Assembly (NCBI RefSeq): GCF_038502225.1
Contig: NC_091311.1
Span: 38,037,072-38,101,071 of the forward strand
Length of the DNA stretch: 64,000 nucleotides
Direction of reading: 5' to 3'
Origin: Cherax quadricarinatus
Taxonomy: Eukaryota; Arthropoda; Malacostraca; Decapoda; Parastacidae
The position numbers were made by a program, and so were the translations under genes. Position 1 is the first letter of the stretch. Each line of letters opens with the position of its first letter. The notes under the pieces are model-generated. The model was not told where the DNA came from. It saw only the letters and a list, made by a program, of their open reading frames with translations, and did not search any database. Positions 56,601 through 64,000 of this stretch are shown piece after piece.

Positions 56601-57359
56601 TCTCCAGTGAACAATGAGGGTGAGGTTTAGACGATGTGGTGAGTCACAGTTACTCCCTGAACACGCAGCTTGTGTAACTCCTGACTGCTGCCTTGTAATG
56701 ACCACCTGAATGTCGGTACCTCGCCCAAACATGGGTCTTCTGGCCGGTAAATACCAAGACTATGACAATCTTTTGTAACTGGGAGCAAGAGTGTCGGCCA
56801 GCAGGTGACAGCAAATGCATATTTCATGCTCGAGGGAACGTTAGCGTGCTTAGCCATTGTAGATGAATGCAACTGAAGAACAAAAGCCACAGTACCGTGT
56901 ACTGTGACTCCAGCACTACACAACTAATCCACAATTGGACATTACCTTCATGACAGGCAAATAAACACAACGCTATTTTTCTCTCATGTTTGGGACTAGT
57001 TCACCCATAAGCTCGTCCTTTGCCAGTCATCCATTCCTCTTTTATCGCTCGCAGACGACGTCCTGTAGAACCGGCTTTATTCACAGAATTCCTAACATGA
57101 TTTTTTGTCCTGGTATATGTCTGCTTTTGCCTATATTATTATTAAATTATTCAGTTTTTATAACACGTTTCTGGACCTGATCTCAGCTGTCTCCTCACCT
57201 TTCCTAACCATGGTTGTCTCCTATCTCTTCCCTAATTTTTTCTCACTCCAGAATGATCTATCTCCAAGACGGACCGAAACTCGTTAAAAAGTTTCTTCCC
57301 CAAATTGCGAATTACTTGTAAACGAGTATAAATGTAAATGTCCACAATAATCTTCTGGA
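56601..57359. other. No gene recognised
   Basis: No supported ORF or repeat; AAGACGGACCGAAACTCGTT near 57268 may be a GTTTCG scrap. Confidence 0.4.
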
Positions 57360-57452
57360 TTATGTCACTACCCGGAGGTTGTTCCGGGAGTCAACGCCCC
57401 CGCGGCCCGGTCCATGACCAGGCCTCACGGTGGAGCAGGACCTGATCCGCCT
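57360..57452 (-). mobile_element. LINE-A solo 3' end
   Basis: CACTACCCGGAGGTTGTTCC, GTCAACGCCCCCGCGGCCCG and TGACCAGGCCTCACGGTGG. Confidence 0.8.
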
Positions 57453-57624
57453 TTAAGTGCCCTAAATAACTTTCTTTTTTCTCTCTTTCCTAAAAGGTTT
57501 TCGCTTATAACTTGAGATCGCCTAATTCGATCAACTTAGAAAGTTAAGCACTGGTTTACTGCAAACAAGGGAATTGTTCAAATGATAACTAGCATATGCA
57601 GATGCATATAGAGTATATCTGGTT

Positions 57625-57815
57625 TAAAAGTGGCAGAAAAACAATAGCAGAGAATTATAGACCGATAGCAGTAACATTCCACATCAAAAAAAAAAAATCT
57701 GAAAGAGCTCTAAGAAGTAAGATTGCCAACCATTTTGATTCCCGGCAACTGGCACAATCCATGGACCGGGCCACGGGGGCGTTGACCCCCCCGGAACCCC
57801 CCAGGCAGACTCCAT
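57625..57815 (+). pseudogene. LINE-A with RT start joined to 3' end
   Basis: Encodes TIAENYRPIAVTFHIKKKKS and LRSKIANHFDSRQL (RT fingers), then jumps near 57755 to the 3' terminus (CATGGACCGGGCCACGGGGG, GTTGACCCCCCCGGAACC). About 1.7 kb of element is missing between. Endonuclease also absent. Confidence 0.75.
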
Positions 57816-57949
57816 TTAGTAACTGGAAAATGCCTCTTCTGACTGGCTTCAAATTTTGAGCTGTGATGTACTTTGCTCAATGGAATTTTCACAGTGATTT
57901 TGGACTGTGTAAATTTTATTTTGTCAGTTTTATTAAACAAATTCTGCTG

Positions 57950-58065
57950 TTACTATGACTACTATAACTATCACTACTATAACTATCACTACTATAACTA
58001 TCACTACTAATACAACTACTACCTCTAAAATTACAATAATGATAATACAGCAATAATAATAATAA
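57950..58065. repeat. CTACTATAA-type tandem repeat and (AAT)n
   Basis: ACTACTATAACTATC units (about 18 bp) then AATAATAAT. Confidence 0.8.
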
Positions 58066-58320
58066 TAAATTATCATTCCCTGCCAGAGGCCAGCCAGGAG
58101 GGGGGTGTGGTCAGCTGTGGGCCGCCCACTGGAGAGAGTCAAGGAGGGTGGGTGACGCCATGTTCACACTCTGACCTAAAGTGGTGTGCCCCTGGATGCG
58201 TCAGGGGTCGAGGCCACGTGCCTATGTTGTTGTACCTTTCTTTGTGTTCGCCTCAAGAAACACAGACTAAGGAAACATTTACAGCATGCCTTATTACAAG
58301 TATCACAATATGCACAGAAG

Positions 58321-58381
58321 AGTCACAAGTTTCACATTACAGTCACGACACACATTTACACGAGATTCACAGAACAGTCAC
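58321..58381. repeat. 35-bp minisatellite, left remnant
   Basis: CAGTCACGACACACATTTAC and ACGAGATTCACAGAACAGTC: diverged units left of the LINE-A insertion. Confidence 0.75.
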
Positions 58382-58860
58382 TACTGGGAAAGCTTGGAAG
58401 CACTGGACTTGTACTTGTTGGAACGCAGGAGAGAGAGAGATATATCATAATCTACACTTTGAAACTCCTAGAAGGAATGGTCCCGAATCTGCACACAGAA
58501 ATCACTCCCTACGAAAGTAAAAGACTGGGCAGACGATGCAAAATACCCCCAATTAAAAGTAGGGGCGCCATTGGTACACTAACAGAAAACACCATAAGTG
58601 TCCGGGGCCCAAGACTGTTCAACAGTCTCCCAGCAGGCATAAGGGGAATTACCAATAAACCCCTGGCTGTCTTCAAGAGAGAGCTGGACAGATACCTAAA
58701 GTCAGTGCCGGATCAGCCGGGCTGTGGTTCGTACGTTGGACTTCGTGCGGCCAGCAGTAACAGCCTGGTTGATCAGGCCCTGATCCGCCTGGAGGCCTGG
58801 TCATGGACTGGGCCGCGGGGGCGTTGATCCCCGGAATAACCTCCAGGTAACCTCCAGGTA
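58382..58860 (+). pseudogene. LINE-A C-terminal fragment in 35-bp array
   Basis: A 479-bp 5'-truncated copy. The frame (58416-58827) encodes RERYIIIYTLKLLEGMVPNL, RLGRRCKIPPIKSRGAIGTL and RAASSNSLVDQALIRLEAWS and is open, then the 3' tail CCTCCAGGTAACCTCCAGGT. AGTCAC flanks it (58376-58381 and 58860-58865), compatible with a short target duplication, though the array contains AGTCAC in every unit. Confidence 0.85.
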
Positions 58861-59465
58861 GTCACGACACACATTTACACAAGATTCACGCTACAGTCAC
58901 GACACACATTTACACAAGATTCACGGTACAGTCACGTCATACATTTACACAAGATTCACGGTACAGTCACGTCACACATTTACACAAGATTCACGGTACA
59001 GTCACGACACACATTTACACAAGATTCACGGTACAGTCACGTCACACATTTACACAAGATTCACGGTACAGTCACGACACACATTTACACAAGATTCACG
59101 GTACAGTCACGTCACGCATTTACACAAGATTCACGGTACAGTCACGACACACATTTACACAAGATTCACGGTACAGTCACGACACACATTTACACAAGAT
59201 TCACGGTACAGTCACGACACACATTTACACAAGATTCACGGTACAGTCACGACACACATTTACACAAGATTCACGGTACAGTCACGTCACACATTTACAC
59301 AAGATTCACGGTACAGTCACGTCACACATTTACACAAGATTCACGGTACAGTCACGACACACATTTACACAAGATTCACGGTACAGTCACGTCACACATT
59401 TACACAAGATTCACGGTACAGTCACGACACACATTTACACAAGATTCACGGTACAGTCACGTCAC
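58861..59465. repeat. 35-bp minisatellite, about 17 copies
   Basis: Unit TTCACGGTACAGTCACGACA + CACATTTACACAAGA, alternating CACGACACAC and CACGTCACAC. Confidence 0.96.
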
Positions 59466-60004
59466 GCCCCAGTTATCAAAAATAACAAAGCAGTTCTTTA
59501 TTTCTCATTAACTTTCATAAATAAAAATATCTTTTCTTTAAAACAATAAGATAAAAGTGTCACAAGAACTTTATCCTCCAGTGAGAGTCAGAGTTAAACT
59601 TAAATACACTATTTCAACGTATCTTTAAGTTCAACGATGTTACACCTGTTGAATTACAGACCTTTGTAGTCTACAGACACAATTGTCGCAGCTGTAATGT
59701 TATGTATATTGGTAAAAATAAGTGTACACATCTTGGAATACGTCAGTAGATGTATTACAATATACTGATCATTAGGAAAAAACCATTTAGTGCCATATAT
59801 CAACATTGTGAGGCCACACACCACACTGTACACAAATAATCACTCACTGTGTTGTCCACTTGATTCAGTACCATTAAACTGGTAACAGTGGAGTGTTTCT
59901 GTGGCGTACAGACACTCCACTGTGCGTCTCTAATGGAGTAGAGTCTACGCTATTAGAGAGGCATCTTGCCTCTGTAATAATAAATGCTCAGTAGAGTTAA
60001 ACAA
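59466..60004. other. No gene recognised
   Basis: Contains a short inverted pair, ACTCCACTGTGCG versus ACAGTGGAGTGT, near 59890-59925. Nothing else. Confidence 0.4.
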
Positions 60005-60239
60005 ACCATACCACGGGTGGGGTTTGAACCCGCGGTCAGAGAGTCTCCAAACCCCAGACTATCGCGTTTGCCACTGGGCCAGCTAGCTTCAATAAGATTC
60101 GTCCAACTAGGTATATTTCTACACCATAGGAAGGTTAGCATAGGCACCACTGTATCCACAAATGCAAGTTTTTCAGACGAATCTCCCGCTAGCATGGCCG
60201 TGGCGAACTCTAGCTCAAGTCCCCTCAAAGTCGTCAACA
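60005..60239 (-). mobile_element. SINE-T copy (tRNA-like)
   Basis: The minus strand reads GGCCCAGTGGCAAACGCGAT and a B box in GCGGGTTCAAACCCC. Body as in 36985-37213. Confidence 0.8.
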
Positions 60240-60362
60240 TGACTCACGAAATCGTAATGACACGATTGCGACGGTCTGGAGTTGTGAGACTCTTACCGCG
60301 GGTTCAAACCCCACCCGTGGTATGGTTTATTTGCAATCGTGTCATTACGATTTCGTGAGTCA
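60240..60362. repeat. 30-bp perfect inverted repeat with tRNA-like loop
   Basis: Arms 60240-60269 and 60333-60362 are exact complements (TGACTCACGAAATCGTAATG...). The 63-bp loop holds a second, plus-strand piece of the SINE-T tRNA-like region (GCGGGTTCAAACCCCACCCG). Confidence 0.95.
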
Positions 60363-60468
60363 CTCAGAAGAGTTACTTAGATTCTAGTTTTCGTTTTTAT
60401 TTTTTATTTTTTATTTATATTAATTTGATGTTTAACATATTCTTAGATTTGGTTTTCATGAGCGATTT

Positions 60469-60576
<108 letters not shown>

Positions 60577-60613
60577 CCCACTTAAACAAGTTCTTTTAAA
60601 GCAAAGAACATAC

Positions 60614-60632
60614 TGTGTGTGTGTGTGTGTGT
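60614..60632. repeat. (GT)n at LINE-E 3' end
   Basis: Short GT run immediately beyond ACTCACCTAATTG, the LINE-E 3' end. Confidence 0.85.
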
Positions 60633-63610
60633 ACTCACCTAATTGTGGTTGCAGGGGTCGAGACTCAGCTCCTGGCCCCGCCTCTTCACTGATCGCTACT
60701 GGATCCTCTCTCTCTCTGCTTCCTGAGCTTTGTCATACCTCTTCTTCACTTGCTAGGCTATTCCACTTGCTGACAACTCTATGACTGAAGAAATACTTCC
60801 TAACGTCCCTGTGACTCGTCTGAGTCTTCAACTTCCAGTTGTGACCCCTTGTCCCTGTGTCCTCTCTCTGGAACATCCTATCTCTGTCCACCTTGTCTAT
60901 TCCCCGCAGTATCTTGTATGTCGTTATCATGTCTCCCCTGACCCTTCTGTCCTCCAGTGTCGTCAGTCCGATTTCCCTTAACCTTTCCTCGTACGACATT
61001 CCCTTGAGCTCTGGGACTAGCCTTGTTGCAAACCTTTGTACTTTCTCTAGCTTCTTGACGTGCTTGACCAGGTGTGGGTTCCAGACTGGTGCTGCATACT
61101 CCAGTATGGGCCTAACATACACAGTGTACAGTGTCTTGAACGATTCCTTATTAAGGTATCGGAACGCTATTCTCAGGTTTGCCAGGCGCCCGTATGCTGC
61201 AGCGGTTATTTGGTTGATGTGTGCCTCCGGTGATGTGCTCGGTGTTATGGTCACCCCAAGGTCTTTCTCCCTGAGTGAGGTCTGTAGTCTTTGTCCTCCT
61301 AGCCTATACTCTGTCTGCGGTCTTCTTTGCCCCTCCCCAATCTTCATGACTTTGCATTTGGCTGGATTGAATTCGAGAAGCCAGTTACTGGACCACATGT
61401 CCAGCCTCTCCAGGTCTCTTTGCAGTCCTGCCTCATCCTCGTCTGATTTAATTCTTCTCATCAACTTCACGTCATCTGCGAACAGGGACACTTCAGAGTC
61501 TATTCCTTCCATCATGTCGTTCACATATATCAAAAATAGCACTGGTCCTAGAACTGACCCCTGTGGGACCCCGCTCGTAACAGGCGCCCACTGTGATACC
61601 TCTTCACGTACCATGACTCGTTGCTGCCTCCCTGTCAGGTATTCCCTTATCCATTGCAGTGCCCTTCCTTTTACGTGTGCCTGATCCTCCAGCTTCTGCA
61701 CTAATCTCTTGTGGGGAACTGTGTCAAAGGCCTTCCTGCAGTCTAGGAAAACGCAATCTACCCAACCCTCTCTCTCGTGTCTTACTTCTGTTACCTTGTC
61801 ATAAAACTCTAGGAGGTTTGTGATACAAGATTTGCCTTCCATGAACCCATGCTGGTTTTCATTTATAATCTTGTTCCTTTCCAGGTGTTCGACCACTCTC
61901 CTCCTGATAATCTTCTCCATGACTTTGCACACAATACATGTCAGAGACACAGGTCTGTAGTTTAGTGCCTCGTTTCTGTTTCCTTTCTTAAATATGGGGA
62001 CTACATTAGCTGTCTTCCATTTCTCAGGTAGTTGCCCAGTGTCAAGGGATGTGTTGAAGATTGTGGTTAGAGGCACACACAGCATCTCTGCTCCTTCTCT
62101 AAGGACCCATGGGGAGATGTTGTCCGGTCCCATAGCCTTTGAGGTGTCAAGGTCACTTAAGAGCTTCTTCACCTCCTCCTCAGTTGTCCGTATGTCATCC
62201 AACACTTGTTGGTATATTCCCTCTTGATGTTCCCTTCTGTGCTGTCTTCCCACAGCCCTTCCTGTCTCTACTGTAAAAACTTCCTTAAATCTCCTGTTCA
62301 GCTCCTCACATACCTCCTGATCATTTCTTGTGAGTTCTCCACCTTCTGTCCTTAATCTGATCACCTGGTCTTTGACTGTTGTCTTCCTCCTGATGTGGCT
62401 ATACAACAGTTTCGGGTCAGTCTTGATTCTCGATGCTATGTCATTTTCATACTGTCGCTGGGCCTCCCTCCTTACCTGTGCGTACTCATTCCTGGCTCTG
62501 CGACTGATCTCCCTATTTTCGTGTGTTCTCTGCCTTCTGTACTTTTTCCATTCTCTATTGCACTTTGTTTTTGCCTCCTTACACCGTCGGGTAAACCAGG
62601 GGCTTGTTCTGGTCTTCCCGTTGTTACTGTTGCCCTTGGGAATGAACCTTTCCACTGCCTCCTTGCATTTTGTTGCTACATATTCCATCATTTCATTTAC
62701 TGGCTTTCCTGCCAGTTCTCTGTCCCACTGGACCTCCCGCAGGAAGTTCTTCAACCCTATGTAGTCCCCTCTTTTATAGTCAGGCTTTTCCCATTCTACT
62801 CCTGTTATTCTCTCCACTTGCAGCTCTACTATGTATTCAAAGCACAGAACCACGTGGTCGCTAGCTCCTAGGGGACTCTCATACTTGATGTCCTCAATGT
62901 CTGAGCTGCCCAGGGTGAACACAAGGTCCAATCTTGCTGGTTCATCCTCCCCTCTCACTCTGGTAGTGTCCTTAACATGTTGGTGCATGAGGTTTTCCAG
63001 CACCACGTCCAACATCCTGGCTCTCCATGTTTCGGGACCCCCATGTGGCTCCAGGTTTTCCCAGTCAATCTCCCTGTGGTTGAAATCCCCCATAACCAGC
63101 AACTTTGCTCTGCTGGAGTGAGCTCTTCTTGCCACCTCAGCAAGTGTGTCCACCATTGCTCTGTTGCTCTCTTCATATTCCTCTCTTGGCCTCCTGCAGT
63201 TCTGTGGTGGATTATACATCACTGCAATGACCACTTTGTGTTCCCCAGACTGAAGTGTACCTGATATGTAGTCTCTTTCTCCCGTCTCATCTATTCCTTC
63301 CATTTTCTCGAATTTCCATCTGTTTTTTACGAGCAGAGCAACCCCTCCTCCCCCCCTGCCCCTTCTATCTTTCCTCATGATCTGGTATCCTGGTGGGAAG
63401 ATTGCATCTGTTATTGTCTCCATGAGTTTTGTTTCTGTAACTGCTATGATGTCTGGGGACTTCTCATTGATTCTTTCTTGCCATTCCTCATGTTTATTCG
63501 TTAATCCATCTGCATTTGTGTACCAAACCTTCAACTTCTGTTCTAATACTGTAACTGTGGTGCGGGGGGTGGAAACAGAGGGATCGGTGTGTGATGGTTG
63601 GTTTGGATTG
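60633..63610 (-). mobile_element. LINE-E, nearly full ORF copy
   Basis: About 3 kb on the minus strand, from an AC repeat at 63617-63657 to an AC repeat at 60614-60632. Carries the endonuclease-RT ORF and a short 3' UTR ending GGTGAGT. No upstream ORF1 is visible between it and the AC repeat. Confidence 0.85.
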
Positions 63611-63615
63611 TTCAG

Positions 63616-63618
<3 letters not shown>
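60733..63618 (-). CDS. LINE-E endonuclease-reverse transcriptase
   Basis: The open frame reaches 976 codons, but its first about 15 (HTHTHT) are AC microsatellite, so the true protein begins later; no clear start Met is seen. Counting from the frame Met at 63663: APE endonuclease with VWYTNADGL 47-54, TETKL 76-80, MYNPPQ about 149-154, GDFN 192-195 and SDH 268-270. A basic linker follows. RT has NYRPVSLTCIVCKVMEK about 568-584, NQHGFMEGKSC 603-613, FLDCRKAFDTVP 639-650, SGVPQGSVLGPVLF 697-710 and FADD 728-731, then LGVTITPSTSPEAH and the VQRFATRLVPELKGMSYEER C-terminus. All catalytic residues are kept. Compared with 63711-63989, a 32-bp deletion near 60750 shifts the last about 20 residues (ends NSLASEEEV). 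CR1-like by motif style. Possibly active enzyme, unproven. Confidence 0.88.

Positions 63619-63657
<39 letters not shown>
63617..63657. repeat. (GT)n between two LINE-E copies
   Basis: 41 bp of GT between the 5' end of one LINE-E and the 3' end of the next. Confidence 0.95.
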
Positions 63658-63660
<3 letters not shown>

Positions 63661-64000
63661 CACCTAACTGTGGTTGCAGGGGTCGAGACTCAGCTCCTGG
63701 CCCCGCCTCTTCACTGATTGCTACTAGGTCCTCTCTCTCTCTCTGCTTCCTGAGCTTTATCATACCTCTTCTTAAAACTATGTATGGTTCCTGCCTCCAC
63801 TACTTCACTTGCTAGGCTATTCCACTTGCTGACAACTCTATGACTGAAGAAATACTTCCTAACGTCCCTGCGACTCGTCTGAGTCTTCAGCTTCCAGTTG
63901 TGACCCCTTGTTTCTGTGTCCCCTCTTTGGAACATCCTGTCTCTGTCCACCTTGTCTATTCCCCACAGTATCTTGTATGTCGTTATCATGTCTCCCCTGA
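63658..64000 (-). mobile_element. Second LINE-E copy, 3' end (cut by window edge)
   Basis: 3' end ACTCACCTAACTG complement at 63658, then UTR and coding to the window end. Same strand as the 60633 copy: a head-to-tail pair. Confidence 0.85.
63711..64000 (-). CDS. LINE-E RT C-terminus (partial)
   Basis: Encodes MITTYKILWGIDKVDRDRMF, HNWKLKTQTSRRDVRKYFFS, HRVVSKWNSLASEVVEAGTI and [18 protein letters not shown] with a stop at 63711. It is open to the window edge, so more of the protein lies outside. This copy keeps the 32 bases that the 60733 copy has lost, and so gives the normal C-terminus of the family. The Met at 63989 is internal. Confidence 0.85.
   Translation of the reverse strand, partial: RGDMITTYKILWGIDKVDRDRMFQRGDTETRGHNWKLKTQTSRRDVRKYFFSHRVVSKWNSLASEVVEAGTIHSFKKRYDKAQEAERERGPSSNQ

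Noticed and set aside
63619..63663. MSTHTHTHTH N-terminus of the LINE-E protein
   Set aside because: This is the AC microsatellite at the end of the neighbouring LINE-E copy, not element coding sequence.

Overview
The window is repeat-rich eukaryotic DNA with no recognisable host gene. It is made of fragments of non-LTR retrotransposons (LINEs), tRNA-related SINEs, foldback elements, several long minisatellites and many di- and trinucleotide microsatellites. This mix suggests an arthropod, and the LINE and SINE styles look like a decapod crustacean (crayfish, lobster or shrimp). The taxon is inferred from memory of repeat types and was not tested by a search.

Family names are local to this window. 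LINE-A is an endonuclease plus reverse transcriptase element of CR1/Jockey type, 3' tail CTCCAGGTA-like, with more than a dozen copies or pieces. LINE-D is a second RT family with a YADD box and a poly-A tail. LINE-E is CR1-like; its best copy is almost intact at 60.6-63.6 kb and its ends lie against AC repeats. LINE-F is CR1-like with a 3' end of the form TTCTTATGTTCTTA. LINE-G and LINE-R each have one RT fragment. 'GTTTCG elements' are short non-coding repeats with a head containing ATACCGACAAG, then GACACATGTGCAAC, then an AAACGTTTCG core, often arranged as foldbacks.

Layout. 0-1 kb: LINE-R 3' end. 1.4-9.3 kb: nested LINE-A, LINE-D and LINE-F copies plus a SINE. 9.5-10 kb: LINE-G relic. 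10.1-14.4 kb: a G-rich minisatellite carrying a LINE-A 3' end, into which a scrambled LINE-A and a LINE-A with an inverted 5' part have gone. 14.4-17 kb: mostly featureless. 17.1-20.3 kb: GTTTCG elements, including a 435-bp tandem array and a foldback element in SINE DNA. 20.3-25.8 kb: microsatellites and LINE relics. 25.8-28.1 kb: a long LINE-A RT ORF. 28.1-30.2 kb: a 41-bp satellite. 31.0-36.95 kb: a 22-bp minisatellite that begins and ends in LINE-A 3' termini and seems to have grown out of the LINE-A tail. 37-39.1 kb: SINE, 32-bp minisatellite and a perfect foldback. 39.3-42.7 kb: LINE-A split by LINE-D. 43-57 kb: short arrays and long stretches with nothing recognised. 57.3-60.4 kb: LINE-A pieces, one inside a 35-bp array, and SINE-T. 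60.6-64 kb: two LINE-E copies head to tail, the second running off the window.

These pieces do not form a pathway. What can be read is the history of insertions: LINE-A into LINE-D, LINE-D into LINE-A, LINE-F and a SINE into LINE-A, LINE-A into minisatellites, and a LINE tail seeding a minisatellite. Very long ORFs in the 31-36 kb and 50 kb arrays are products of repeat period and are not annotated as genes.
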